64,000 nucleotides of DNA from an uncultured Verrucomicrobiota bacterium (GTDB lineage Bacteria; Verrucomicrobiota; Verrucomicrobiia; Limisphaerales; UBA9464), in contig CAITXU010000096.1 of the NCBI GenBank assembly GCA_903896505.1, positions 1 through 64,000 on the forward strand, read 5' to 3'. Below the pieces are notes generated by a model. The model worked only from the letters and a program-made list of their open reading frames with translations. It was not told where the DNA came from and searched no databases. Position numbers and translations under genes: made by a program. Each line of letters opens with the position of its first letter. Position 1 is the stretch's first letter. Shown here in pieces: positions 45,947 through 54,756 of the stretch.

Positions 45947-47164
45947 CTACGGATAAACCTGGATCGCCTCGGCGACACCATCGGACGGCAGGTTCATTCC
46001 GTGGATTCGGAGGGTGGCGGCGAGGCAGGCAAGAGTTTGTAACACCGCTGTTCGTTGGGCGTTGTAACCCATCGTTCCGATGCGCCATATCACCCCGGCC
46101 AGTGGCCCAAAGGAAGTGCCAATCTCGATTCCAAAGTCCGACAGCAAGGTTCTCCGCACCGCCTCGCCATCCACCTCATTGGGAACATAAATGCCGGTGA
46201 CGTTTTGCATCTGGTGCGTACGGTCGCCAAACAACCTAAGTCCCATGGCCACCAGCCCGGCCTGGAGCGCCTGACAGTGGAGACGATGCCGGGCGTGTGC
46301 CGCCGCAAGGCCTTCTTCCAACAGAATTCGGGCGCATTCATAGGCCGCGTACAACATCGTGGTGGCCTCGGTATGATGATTGAGCCCGTGTTCCCAGTAT
46401 CCGACGATCATGGCCAGATCGAAGTAGTTGCTGGCAATGCGCGGACCCGATCCCGGCTGGTAGCCCGCTGCCTGAAGCCCGGCCTCCAAGTGCTTCCGGG
46501 CCTCAATCCGCTCGACGACGGCATCACTCAAGGTGATGGGCGAAATGCCCGCAGGTCCGCCCAGGCATTTCTGCAATCCCACGGACACCGCATCCAGTTT
46601 CCATTCATCCACCGGCAGTGGATTCCCGGCGATGGAAGCCGTGGCGTCGACATAAGAAATCACGCCGTTGGCGCGACACAACTCCCCCAACCCTTCCAGC
46701 GGCTGACACATGGTGGTGGAGGTGTCGCCCTGACACATCGCCAGGAGCCGAGGTCGGTGCTTTTGGAGGGCCGCATCGATGGTCTCCAGCGAAAACACGG
46801 TTCCCCACGTCGCTTCCACCCGCCGGACATCGGCCCCGCAGCGGGCGGCTATTTCGCACAATAGGTTTCCAAATCGACCAAATACCGGGACAAGGACGAT
46901 GTCCCCCGGACAAATCAAGGAGACGAGAATGGCCTCGATGCCGGCGCGAGCGGTGCCATCGACTAGAACCGTGGCGCGATTCCTCGTTTCAAACACTTGT
47001 CGGTAGAGCTCCTGGGTATCCCGCATCAACTGGCGAAAAGCCGGGTCGTACTGCCCGAGCAGCGGTGCCGACATGGCCCGCAACACCCGCGGATCGGCAT
47101 TGATGGGACCGGGTCCCATCAAGAGACGCGGAGGCGGATTGAACAGAGCCAGCGGGGTGGGCAT
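45947..47164 (-). CDS. pucG: (S)-ureidoglycine-glyoxylate aminotransferase-like, class V PLP enzyme
   Basis: 405 residues, fold type I class V aminotransferase. N-terminal LLMGPGPINADPRVL and APLLGQYDPAF are the standard motifs; GQ replaces the GH of typical alanine-glyoxylate aminotransferases, which I recall as a PucG feature. DGTARAGIEA, YVDATASIAG and the PLP lysine in VGLQKCLGGPAG are clear. PucG transfers the amino group of ureidoglycine to glyoxylate, giving oxalurate and glycine. Its position 13 bases downstream of uricase on the same strand, and next to allantoate amidohydrolase, which makes ureidoglycine, supports this over alanine- or serine-glyoxylate aminotransferase. Confidence 0.78.
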   Translation of the reverse strand: MPTPLALFNPPPRLLMGPGPINADPRVLRAMSAPLLGQYDPAFRQLMRDTQELYRQVFETRNRATVLVDGTARAGIEAILVSLICPGDIVLVPVFGRFGNLLCEIAARCGADVRRVEATWGTVFSLETIDAALQKHRPRLLAMCQGDTSTTMCQPLEGLGELCRANGVISYVDATASIAGNPLPVDEWKLDAVSVGLQKCLGGPAGISPITLSDAVVERIEARKHLEAGLQAAGYQPGSGPRIASNYFDLAMIVGYWEHGLNHHTEATTMLYAAYECARILLEEGLAAAHARHRLHCQALQAGLVAMGLRLFGDRTHQMQNVTGIYVPNEVDGEAVRRTLLSDFGIEIGTSFGPLAGVIWRIGTMGYNAQRTAVLQTLACLAATLRIHGMNLPSDGVAEAIQVYP

Positions 47165-47177
47165 GGAGACGAGTGTT

Positions 47178-48020
47178 CTAGCGGCTCACGGTTGCTGAAA
47201 TATCCCCATGTGGATTCGGTGCGGGATAGAAGATGACGTTGTCATTGGGAATGCCAAATCGGCTGAGGTCATACGCAAAATAGTGGAGATTCGGGAGGCG
47301 CAGGGAAACACGGTCCACCTCGGGAGCGCGCTCCAACGCCAGCTCCGCCATCTGGTAGAGGGTCTCTTGAACTGCCCGGCTGTAGCGGTTGGCAAAGACT
47401 TCGATGAACGCCCCCCGAATCTTTTCCGCCACTGCCGGGTAATCCGCCGGTGCTTTCTGAAAATGCCAGGTGACGGTCAGGCGGGTGGCCATGATCCGGT
47501 CGGTAACTTCCGGCAAGGTGGTAAATTCGCATCGGGGAAATCCGACGAATCCCGAACCGGTCGACTTGAGAATCTCCAACTCTTTGATTCCCGCGGTGAC
47601 ATCGGGCGGATGCGAGCGCCGCGCATGGATGGAAGCTGTGCGAATACCAGCACCCGTAGCTTGGAAGGCATGTGCGTGGGGAATCCCGTCCACCTCCATC
47701 CGGCCCCACGGTTTCTCTTCGATTTGGATATCCACCGTTTGAAATTGCCCGTATCGGGCCAGAAAATGTGCGGCCAGTTTCAGGCCAAAGGGTTCGATGC
47801 CCGAGGAATCCAGATGATCATGCGCGAGGGCATAGATGGTGTTTTTGATGGTGTCGGTGGGAACCGTGTTCGAATTGTTTCCCTCCAGAAAGGCCCCGGA
47901 AAAATCGCCGCTCACCAGACACGAGACCGTGATCTCGCGAACCGTCTGTTGGTCGCCCTCGCGCAAGACCTTGAGCAATCCGACAGCGGACTTGCCGTAT
48001 TGACTGTGAAGTAGCTGCAT
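47178..48020 (-). CDS. Urate oxidase (uricase)
   Basis: 280 residues, cofactor-free uricase with two T-fold domains. HSQYGKSAVGLLKV holds the catalytic Lys, PTDTIKNTIYALAHDH the conserved Thr and the core helix, and LPNLHYFAYDLSRFGIPNDN with NPHGDISATV the C-terminal signature. It oxidises urate to 5-hydroxyisourate and H2O2. The ATG at 48020 matches the family N-terminus; an upstream ATG at 48116 would run through the start of the divergent gene. It is divergent from the OHCU decarboxylase gene and upstream of the aminotransferase. Confidence 0.92.
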   Translation of the reverse strand: MQLLHSQYGKSAVGLLKVLREGDQQTVREITVSCLVSGDFSGAFLEGNNSNTVPTDTIKNTIYALAHDHLDSSGIEPFGLKLAAHFLARYGQFQTVDIQIEEKPWGRMEVDGIPHAHAFQATGAGIRTASIHARRSHPPDVTAGIKELEILKSTGSGFVGFPRCEFTTLPEVTDRIMATRLTVTWHFQKAPADYPAVAEKIRGAFIEVFANRYSRAVQETLYQMAELALERAPEVDRVSLRLPNLHYFAYDLSRFGIPNDNVIFYPAPNPHGDISATVSR

Positions 48021-48612
48021 GAGAAGGGATGCCCGCGTGGAAACACATTTCGCTGAGTCAGGCAAAACGTCCGCAGAACAAGGGACCACTTCTCCCAGGA
48101 GATGCCCGCTTGTCACGCTGAATCAGCTCCCGGTGGACGAATTTGTAGGCATGGCCGGGCCTCTTTTTGAACATTCGCCTTGGATTGCCCAGGCGGCGGC
48201 CGCGCTTCGCCCCTTTCAGACGGTGGACGAAATGCACCGGGCACTGCTCGGGGTGGTCGCCTCGTCCCTGCGCGAGAAGAAACTTGCGTTGATTCAGGCA
48301 CATCCCGATCTGGCTGGAAAACTGGCGGTCTCGGGTAATCTGACGGAGCAGAGCACCGTCGAGCAACGTTCGGCCCGCCTCGATCGGCTTTCGCCCGACC
48401 AATTCGCACGGATGAGTGCCTTGAACGCTGACTATAAGGGTCGCTTCGGCTTTCCCTTCATCATCTGTGTCCGGGACCATACTCAGGACCAGATTTTTGA
48501 GGCCTTCGAACATCGTCTGACCCTGTCGTTGGAAGAGGAAATGGAAACGGCTCTCGTTCAAATTGGGCGTATCGCCTGGCATCGGTTAAACGACCTCATC
48601 CCAGCCGAATGA
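48019..48612 (+). CDS. OHCU decarboxylase
   Basis: 2-oxo-4-hydroxy-4-carboxy-5-ureidoimidazoline decarboxylase. Family similarity begins at LNQLPVDEFVGMAGPLFEHS and includes QAHPDLAGKLA (catalytic His), TVEQRSARLDRLS and LNADYKGRFGFPFIICVRD. It forms S-allantoin from OHCU. The start is uncertain. The only upstream ATG, at 48019, shares the CATG with the uricase start on the other strand, which is unusual. GTG at 48037 is possible, and AGGAG at 48097-48101 hints at a start closer to the conserved region, though no standard codon lies there in frame. Its stop overlaps the next start by 4 bases. Confidence 0.88.
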   Translation: MRRDARVETHFAESGKTSAEQGTTSPRRCPLVTLNQLPVDEFVGMAGPLFEHSPWIAQAAAALRPFQTVDEMHRALLGVVASSLREKKLALIQAHPDLAGKLAVSGNLTEQSTVEQRSARLDRLSPDQFARMSALNADYKGRFGFPFIICVRDHTQDQIFEAFEHRLTLSLEEEMETALVQIGRIAWHRLNDLIPAE

Positions 48613-48998
48613 ATCCCAACGAATCGCCCCATCGTCCAAAGGCCTCCGGAAAACTGAGCACGCACGTTCTGGACATCGCCCGGGGCCATCCTGCTGCCGG
48701 AGTCGAGGTGTCCCTCTGGCATCAATCGGGGGCGGAGTGGGCGCGGCTCACCACCACCATCACCAACGCGGATGGCCGGACCGACACCCCGTTGCTGTCC
48801 GGTGATGCCCTGATGACCGGGATTTACGAATTGCGCTTCCAGGTCGGTACCTATTTCCAAAAGGTCGGGACCGAGTCCGGTTCAATTCCCTTCCTCGATG
48901 AGATTCCCATTCGGTTCGGGGTTTCGGACCCGACCGCCAGCTATCATATCCCGCTGCTGGTCACCCCATTTGGCTATTCAACCTACCGTGGAAGCTGA
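48609..48998 (+). CDS. 5-hydroxyisourate hydrolase (transthyretin-like)
   Basis: 129 residues. The hallmark motifs are complete: LSTHVLDIARGHPAAGVEV (catalytic His), NADGRTDTPLLSG (Arg), YHIPLLVTPFGYSTYRGS with the second His and the C-terminal YRGS tetrapeptide. It hydrolyses the uricase product to OHCU. It has no signal or peroxisomal-type extension. It is translationally coupled at both ends (ATGA with the decarboxylase; 11-base overlap with the next gene), so the decarboxylase, hydrolase, amidohydrolase and allantoinase form one operon. Confidence 0.93.
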   Translation: MNPNESPHRPKASGKLSTHVLDIARGHPAAGVEVSLWHQSGAEWARLTTTITNADGRTDTPLLSGDALMTGIYELRFQVGTYFQKVGTESGSIPFLDEIPIRFGVSDPTASYHIPLLVTPFGYSTYRGS

Positions 48999-50289
48999 TC
49001 TGCCACGCCCTTCCCTTCACCCGGAAGTTGTTGCCCGACTCCATTCGCGTTTGAAGGAATTGGGAACCATCAGCGAAGAGCCAGGAAAGCTGACGCGCCG
49101 GATTTTTTCGTCGGCAATGGATTCGGTGCATCAGCGGTTTCACGAATGGGCCGATGCTGCCGGACTGCACTTCAGTGTGGACGCCCTCCAGAACATGAAG
49201 ATTCGCTGGCCGAGTGCCGATAGCGCGCTGTCCACAACCACCCACAAAACCCGTGAAGTCCTGGTCATCGGGTCCCACCTCGATACGGTACGAAATGCCG
49301 GACGTTTTGACGGTGCGTTGGGCGTGGTGACCGCCCTGGCTTGTGTCGAGCAACTTCAGGCATGGGGCCGGACATTGCCCTTCGACCTCGAGGTGGTTGG
49401 CTTTTCGGATGAAGAAGGGCTCCGGTTCCAAACGGCCTATCTGGGAAGCTCCCATTACGCAGGACTCTTTCGCCCGGAATGGCTCACATTGAGGGATGAG
49501 TCGGGCCAGACCCTGGCTCATCTGTTGGAAAATCGGGGAATCAATCCCTCGCTGGTCTGCACCCGGCAGAAGGCTCCGACGGGCGTTCTGGGGTACCTGG
49601 AGGTTCACATCGAACAGGGACCGCAACTCGAAGCGTTGGGGATTTCGGTCGGGGTAGTTTCCGCCATCGCCGCCCAGACCCGCGCCCGCCTGCGGTTTAC
49701 CGGAAAGTCAGGGCATGCTGGAACCACACCCATGACGCTCCGACGCGATGCGCTCTGCGCCGCAGCGGAGGCGATTTTGGAAATCGAAGAACTGGCACGC
49801 TCGATGGATGGACTTCGGGCAACGGTAGGCCAAATCCGGGTCGAACCGGGTGCCAGCAACGTTATTCCAGAGTGGGTGGTCCTGAGCCTCGATATCCGAC
49901 ATGAGGACGGTCACCGCCTGGAGGAGGCCGTGAAAGAATTCAAGGACAGAATCGAAAAACAGGCCGAAGCGCGGGGCATCCAACTCGACTGGGAAATCCT
50001 TCAACAAGGTCCGTCAGTTCCGATGGACCCCGGATTACAATCCCACCTTCAGCGCGCGGCTGAATCACGCCAGGGACGAACCCCGATTTTGGCCAGCGGC
50101 GCGGGCCACGACGCGGCAGTGATGGCCCGGGTTTGCCCGGTCGGCATGCTCTTTGTTCGTTGTCGCGACGGTTTGAGCCATCATCCGGACGAATGGGCCT
50201 CACCGCCGGATATCGAGATGGGTGTGGCCGTCGTGGCCGACGCGATTCTTGCCGTCGCAAACGCTTATCCCAAGGAACCGCATTCATGA
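48988..50289 (+). CDS. Allantoate amidohydrolase (M20/AllC type)
   Basis: 433 residues when started at the GTG at 48988, which gives the usual family length; the ATG at 48898 lies deep in the preceding gene. The di-metal ligands are visible: GSHLDTVRNAGRFDGALGVV (His, Asp), SDEEGLRF (Glu), VHIEQGPQLEALG and GAGHDAAVMA (His). It removes ammonia and CO2 from allantoate to give S-ureidoglycine. N-carbamoyl-amino-acid hydrolases are close relatives, but the position between HIU hydrolase and allantoinase settles the likely substrate. It overlaps the allantoinase start by 4 bases. Confidence 0.87.
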   Translation: MEADLPRPSLHPEVVARLHSRLKELGTISEEPGKLTRRIFSSAMDSVHQRFHEWADAAGLHFSVDALQNMKIRWPSADSALSTTTHKTREVLVIGSHLDTVRNAGRFDGALGVVTALACVEQLQAWGRTLPFDLEVVGFSDEEGLRFQTAYLGSSHYAGLFRPEWLTLRDESGQTLAHLLENRGINPSLVCTRQKAPTGVLGYLEVHIEQGPQLEALGISVGVVSAIAAQTRARLRFTGKSGHAGTTPMTLRRDALCAAAEAILEIEELARSMDGLRATVGQIRVEPGASNVIPEWVVLSLDIRHEDGHRLEEAVKEFKDRIEKQAEARGIQLDWEILQQGPSVPMDPGLQSHLQRAAESRQGRTPILASGAGHDAAVMARVCPVGMLFVRCRDGLSHHPDEWASPPDIEMGVAVVADAILAVANAYPKEPHS

Positions 50290-51593
50290 GCCAGTTGGAT
50301 TGCATCATTCGAGCCGCTCGGATCGTCACCCCTCAGGGCATTCAAGCCCTCGAAGTGGGCATAGCCAACGGCATCATTGTTGAATTGAGTCCCGACATTT
50401 CCAGGAGTGCCCGTGAGGAACTCGCTTTCGAAGGGGCCCTCCTGGTCCCCGGGATGATCGATGCCCATGTCCACTTCAACGAACCGGGCCGGACCGATTG
50501 GGAGGGATTCGACACGGGAAGCGCGGCGGCTGCTGCCGGAGGTGTCACGACCGTGTTCGATATGCCTCTCAACTCATTGCCCGCCACGGTGACACCCGAG
50601 GCCTTTAGGAAAAAGCAGGCCTGTGCCGCCGCCCGCTGCATCGTCAAATGCCGGCTGTGGGGCGGCCTCATCCCCGGTTTTCTTGATCAACTCGAGCCGC
50701 TCCATGCCTGCGGCGTGATCGGGTTCAAAGCGTTCATGTCCAATAGCGGGATCGACGAGTTTCCACGGAGCGATGCCAGGACGCTGCTCCAAGGCATGCG
50801 GATCATCGCAAAACTACCCGGCATGTGCCTGGCGGTCCATGCCGAGGATGAGGCAATGACCGCTCAACTGGCTGCGCAAGCCGTCCAGGCAGGCCGCCTG
50901 GACCCAGCTTCCTTTGTAGCCTCGCGTCCCATTGAGGCCGAACTTACGGCCATCCGCGAGGTTCTCGAACTCGCCGGTGAGACCGGGTGCCCCCTCCATA
51001 TTGTCCACGTCAGTTGCCCCGAAGGCGTCGCCCTGGCCGCTGCCGCCAGACGCAAGGGCGTCGATGTGACGGTTGAAACCTGCCCTCATTATTTGAATCT
51101 AACGGTTGAGGACCTGGATCATTTGGGCACGCTGGCCAAGTGCGCCCCACCGCTCCGAAGCTCTGAAGTACGGGACGGGTTGTGGCAATCCATCGCCCGG
51201 GGTGAAGTCGATACCATTGGGTCAGACCATTCTCCCTGTCCACCCGAACTCAAGGCCGGACGTCCCTTCATGGAGGCGTGGGGTGGGATATCCGGCATCC
51301 AGCATGCCTTGCCACTGACCTATTCGGAGGGGCTCCATCGGGGAATCCCCGCAGAGCGCCTGGCTGCCTTGCTCAGTGCCAACCCCGGACGGCGATTTCA
51401 TCTCGGCCCCCATTCCGGCGTAATCAAGATCGGTGCCCCCGCCGACCTTTGCCTCCTCGTGCCCAGTGCCGGACAGTCCATCCACAAGTCCAGCCTGAAG
51501 GACCGGCACCAGCACTCCCCATATGTCGGCCAAACGCCAGCATGGCGCGTCCAACGCACCTGGGTCGACGGCAAGACCGTCTTTGTCGAATGA
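50286..51593 (+). CDS. allB: Allantoinase
   Basis: 435 residues, cyclic amidohydrolase superfamily. DAHVHFNEPGRTDWEGFDTG carries HxH and the allantoinase-type EPGR. GVIGFKAFMSNSG holds the carbamylated Lys. HAEDE, HIVHVSCPEG and CPHYLNL supply His ligands and structure, and TIGSDHSPCPPELK the catalytic Asp. It hydrolyses allantoin to allantoate. Gene order places it after the enzyme it feeds, within the same coupled operon. The ATG at 50286 follows a 4-base overlap; the longer open frame upstream is the shadow of the preceding gene. Confidence 0.92.
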   Translation: MSQLDCIIRAARIVTPQGIQALEVGIANGIIVELSPDISRSAREELAFEGALLVPGMIDAHVHFNEPGRTDWEGFDTGSAAAAAGGVTTVFDMPLNSLPATVTPEAFRKKQACAAARCIVKCRLWGGLIPGFLDQLEPLHACGVIGFKAFMSNSGIDEFPRSDARTLLQGMRIIAKLPGMCLAVHAEDEAMTAQLAAQAVQAGRLDPASFVASRPIEAELTAIREVLELAGETGCPLHIVHVSCPEGVALAAAARRKGVDVTVETCPHYLNLTVEDLDHLGTLAKCAPPLRSSEVRDGLWQSIARGEVDTIGSDHSPCPPELKAGRPFMEAWGGISGIQHALPLTYSEGLHRGIPAERLAALLSANPGRRFHLGPHSGVIKIGAPADLCLLVPSAGQSIHKSSLKDRHQHSPYVGQTPAWRVQRTWVDGKTVFVE

Positions 51594-51630
51594 TTGCTCC
51601 CCCTCTTCACTTCCGACATTCTTGACGAAA

Positions 51631-52467
51631 ATGCCCCCCTGCATCCGCAGCACCTATTCAATTCTGGGAGCCCTATCGTTGGTTGGCACCCTGTCCGCCG
51701 CCGATTTGAATTGGCCCGAGGAGAAAACCGACCTCTGGCATGGCTTCAAGCGGCATCTGTTTACCGTGGATGGCTGCGCCGCCTGGTTGGTCGAACCCAA
51801 GGAAGCACGTCCTGGTCATCCGTGGTCGTGGTGCCTGGAATTCCCCGACGCCTTCACCGAACGCTGCGCCGCCACCGGGCTCCTCACCAACGGCTTTTGT
51901 CACGTTCATATCGTCGTCGGCAACACCTTTGGAAGTCCCCCGGCTCTCCGCCATTTTGATGCCTTTTACGCCAATCTCCAAGCCCACGGGCTGGCCAAAA
52001 AGGCGGCTCTGATTGGACTGAGCCGCGGCGGCCTGTACGCCTATCGTTGGGCCGCTGAGAATCCGGATAAGGTCGCGGTCATCTATGGGGATGCGCCGGT
52101 CTGCGATTTTAAGAGCTGGCCGGGAGGACGATTCCAGGGCCATGGCAGCCCATCCGATTGGACCGAACTGCAGAAATTGTATGGATTCAAAAGCGAAGCG
52201 GAAGCCCTCGCCTTCACCGGGAATCCAATAGACATCCTTCGTCCCCTCGCCCTGGCCCATGTGCCCCTCATCCATGTGGTCGGGGATGCCGACGACGTCG
52301 TGCCGGTCCCGGAAAACACGGCCATCGTCGAACAACGGTATCAGGCCCTGGGTGGCGAAATGCAGGTCATCCACAAGCCCGGTATCGGGCATCATCCGCA
52401 TGGGCTGGATGACCCCACCCCGGTGGTCCAATTCATCGTTCAGCGCGCCGCCCTACCCAAACCATGA
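51631..52467 (+). CDS. Secreted alpha/beta hydrolase
   Basis: 278 residues. A signal peptide (TYSILGALSLVGTLSAADL) precedes an alpha/beta-hydrolase core. The nucleophile elbow is GLSRGGLYA (Ser); VVGDADDVVPV supplies the Asp and GIGHHPHGL the His. It lies 37 bases after allantoinase and overlaps the next gene by 4 bases (ATGA), so it may be co-transcribed with the uricolysis genes. Export and the esterase-like neighbour nevertheless suggest a polysaccharide-ester role unrelated to purines. The ATG at 51631 was chosen because it starts the signal peptide. Confidence 0.8.
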   Translation: MPPCIRSTYSILGALSLVGTLSAADLNWPEEKTDLWHGFKRHLFTVDGCAAWLVEPKEARPGHPWSWCLEFPDAFTERCAATGLLTNGFCHVHIVVGNTFGSPPALRHFDAFYANLQAHGLAKKAALIGLSRGGLYAYRWAAENPDKVAVIYGDAPVCDFKSWPGGRFQGHGSPSDWTELQKLYGFKSEAEALAFTGNPIDILRPLALAHVPLIHVVGDADDVVPVPENTAIVEQRYQALGGEMQVIHKPGIGHHPHGLDDPTPVVQFIVQRAALPKP

Positions 52468-53639
52468 GCATTCGTCACCGGACTTGGACGGCGGCATCGG
52501 CCCGATGGTTCGGTCTGATCACTACTACCGTGCTGGCGCTGGGTAGGGAGTCCCAGGCAGAACTCCGCCTGGAGGCACCCCTGGATTATCAGGTCGTTCA
52601 ACGCATTTCACGTGAGACTGGCACGCTTGTCCTTGAGGGCACCACCTCGACGGGCGCGGCCATGGCGGAAATTCAACTGGAGGTCCGGGTCGTCCGTTCG
52701 ACCACCGGCGAACCCCTGACCAGCAACTGGATTCCAACGGCAACGGACCCTCGGGTCCCGCGCTTTCGTTCAGAAATTAAAATTCCGGCGGGCGGATGGT
52801 ACCGGGTCGAAGCCCGCCTTCGCCTTGGAGCCTCAACGATCGCCACTTCACAGGTCGCGCATGTCGGCGTGGGAGAGGTCTTTCTGGTGGCCGGACAATC
52901 CAACTCGGCAAATCACGGCGAAGAGCGAACCACACCCGCCAGCGACCAGGTGGTCCACTTTGACGGCACCCGTTGGAAAGTCGCGGCGGACCCGCAGCCG
53001 GGTGCGAGTGGAGATGGCGGCAGTTTCCTCCCCACGTTTGGCGATGCCATGGCCCGGCAATTTCATGTGCCCGTCGGGTTCGTGGCGACCGGAGCCGGAG
53101 GAACCAGTGTCCGGGAGTGGCTGCCCCATGGCGAAGAAATGGCCGCTCCGCCCACGACGGGTGCGAACACCGTCACGGTGGGCCCCAACCAATGGGCAAG
53201 CACCGGCGAGCTTTATCAACGACTGATCGAGCGCGGACGGGGCCTCGGGGAAGGCCGGTTTCGTGCCGTTCTTTGGCATCAAGGGGAGTCCGACAACCAT
53301 CAACCCGAAGGGCGCAACATCAGCCCGCAACAATATCAGGAGTATCTTCGACGGGTCATCCGTGGAAGTAGAACGGATTGGGGTTGGAATGTCCCCTGGT
53401 TTGTGGCCCTGGCCTCCTACCATACCCCGGAGCAAACGGGTTCACCTGAATTACGGGCCGCCCAATTGGGACTGACCGTGGATGGCTTTGCGCTGGCCGG
53501 ACCCAATACAGACGCGCTGGACGGGCCGTTCCGAGAATCCCAGGGGCGGGGTGTTCATTTCAATCGACGGGGACTGGTCCGGCATGGAGAACTCTGGGCA
53601 GAAAAAGTGGGCCCGTGGCTTGAGCGCCAGCTCCAGTGA
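52464..53639 (+). CDS. Sialate O-acetylesterase-like SGNH hydrolase (CE6-like)
   Basis: 391 residues with a signal segment (FGLITTTVLALGRESQA). An Ig-like N-terminal domain is followed by the esterase: EVFLVAGQSNSANHG (nucleophilic Ser of block I), VGFVATGAGGTSVREWLP (block II-like Gly) and VLWHQGESDNH (block III-like). RGVHFNRRGLVRHGELWAEK provides the C-terminal His. These are the motifs of the SASA/CE6 family, which removes acetyl groups from sialic acid or xylan. It is co-translated with the preceding alpha/beta hydrolase. Confidence 0.82.
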   Translation: MSIRHRTWTAASARWFGLITTTVLALGRESQAELRLEAPLDYQVVQRISRETGTLVLEGTTSTGAAMAEIQLEVRVVRSTTGEPLTSNWIPTATDPRVPRFRSEIKIPAGGWYRVEARLRLGASTIATSQVAHVGVGEVFLVAGQSNSANHGEERTTPASDQVVHFDGTRWKVAADPQPGASGDGGSFLPTFGDAMARQFHVPVGFVATGAGGTSVREWLPHGEEMAAPPTTGANTVTVGPNQWASTGELYQRLIERGRGLGEGRFRAVLWHQGESDNHQPEGRNISPQQYQEYLRRVIRGSRTDWGWNVPWFVALASYHTPEQTGSPELRAAQLGLTVDGFALAGPNTDALDGPFRESQGRGVHFNRRGLVRHGELWAEKVGPWLERQLQ

Positions 53640-53763
53640 TGAACAGGACTCTTTTGATGATGGAGCCGCCGCAACCTCCAAAGAAATCAACCGTAATTTG
53701 GTAAAACGGTGGGGATGCATTTCAAAGTGGAATTCGACACCGAATGATGTCCATTGAGCTCAG

Positions 53764-54756
53764 ATGAAAAAATTGGGTTCCTATCCGCTTCTCCTGGCGA
53801 CGTTGCTCCAGCTTGCCCCGCTCTGGCGCTCGTTGGGTACCTCCGCCGTCACCACCGGCGCTCCCGCCATCGCCATCATCCGGTCACTCCTCCTGTTTTC
53901 GGGAATCGTCGGCAGCGTCGATGCGCTTTCAGCGGCCAGCGCGGTCAGTATTCCAAAACAAACTTTTAACGCTAAAGTAGGGGTCAAGGCGAGCTTTCCT
54001 ATCGTCATCCAGTTCGACCCGACCTATACCATCAACATCATTACCTGGGCTCCAGTCAGCCCCGGAATCCTCCCCCCCGGATTAAGTCTGACGACAAGTC
54101 CCATTTCCTTCGATCCCCCAATTCTTTCCGCAACGATCAAGGGAACTCCCACGCAGTCAGGAACTTACGTCTTAACCGTTACCGCTAAAGAAAAGTCCAC
54201 CTCCCCTGCGGATCGGACCGTCACCGGAACCATCACCGTGATTGTCGCCCCCGCCGATGCTCCCCCTAAAATCACCACAGCGCCGTCGGACCAGTCCGTC
54301 ACCGAAGGAGGAACGGCGACCTTCTCGGTGATTGCCAACAGCGCAGCGCCCGTCCAGTATCAATGGTACTTCAATTCCAACCAAGCCATCGCCCGTGCTA
54401 CGAATGCCTCGTTAGTTTTGAACCCCGTTCAACTTACCGCCGCTGGTACCTATTCCGTGTGGGTCACGAACAAGTTTGGTGGCCTGTTCAGCCCTGTTGC
54501 CCACCTCATCGTCAATCCCAAGGTGGTTGTCCCTCCCTTTTCGCTCGGCAGCCCCCAAACCGTCGGCAGCGACTTCCACTTTGCGCTTCCCGTCGTCGCC
54601 GGAGCCAACTATGCGGTCCAATATCTTTCGACGTTGAAAGGAGCCACCTGGCAAACCGTGTCCAACTTACCAACCCTCAGCGTCTCTGGAACCGCAGACA
54701 TTCACGTGCCCATCTCTGGCCCACAGGGCTGGTTTCGTGTGACGTCCACCCCTTAA
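53764..54756 (+). CDS. Exported Ig-like domain protein
   Basis: 330 residues. Two hydrophobic stretches (about 8-20 and 36-58) precede the mature part, so the export signal is unusually long or duplicated. About 62-165 is a putative Ig/cadherin-like domain (FPIVIQFDPTYTINIITWAP; GTPTQSGTYVLTVTA, the He_PIG pattern). About 170-250 is an I-set-like Ig domain (DQSVTEGGTATFSVIANS; QYQWYFNSN; AGTYSVWVTNKFGG). The C-terminus (ANYAVQYLSTLKGATWQTVS) is a strand pattern also common at the ends of Verrucomicrobial secreted proteins. It probably has a surface or scaffold role and no enzyme motif is seen. Confidence 0.72.
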   Translation: MKKLGSYPLLLATLLQLAPLWRSLGTSAVTTGAPAIAIIRSLLLFSGIVGSVDALSAASAVSIPKQTFNAKVGVKASFPIVIQFDPTYTINIITWAPVSPGILPPGLSLTTSPISFDPPILSATIKGTPTQSGTYVLTVTAKEKSTSPADRTVTGTITVIVAPADAPPKITTAPSDQSVTEGGTATFSVIANSAAPVQYQWYFNSNQAIARATNASLVLNPVQLTAAGTYSVWVTNKFGGLFSPVAHLIVNPKVVVPPFSLGSPQTVGSDFHFALPVVAGANYAVQYLSTLKGATWQTVSNLPTLSVSGTADIHVPISGPQGWFRVTSTP

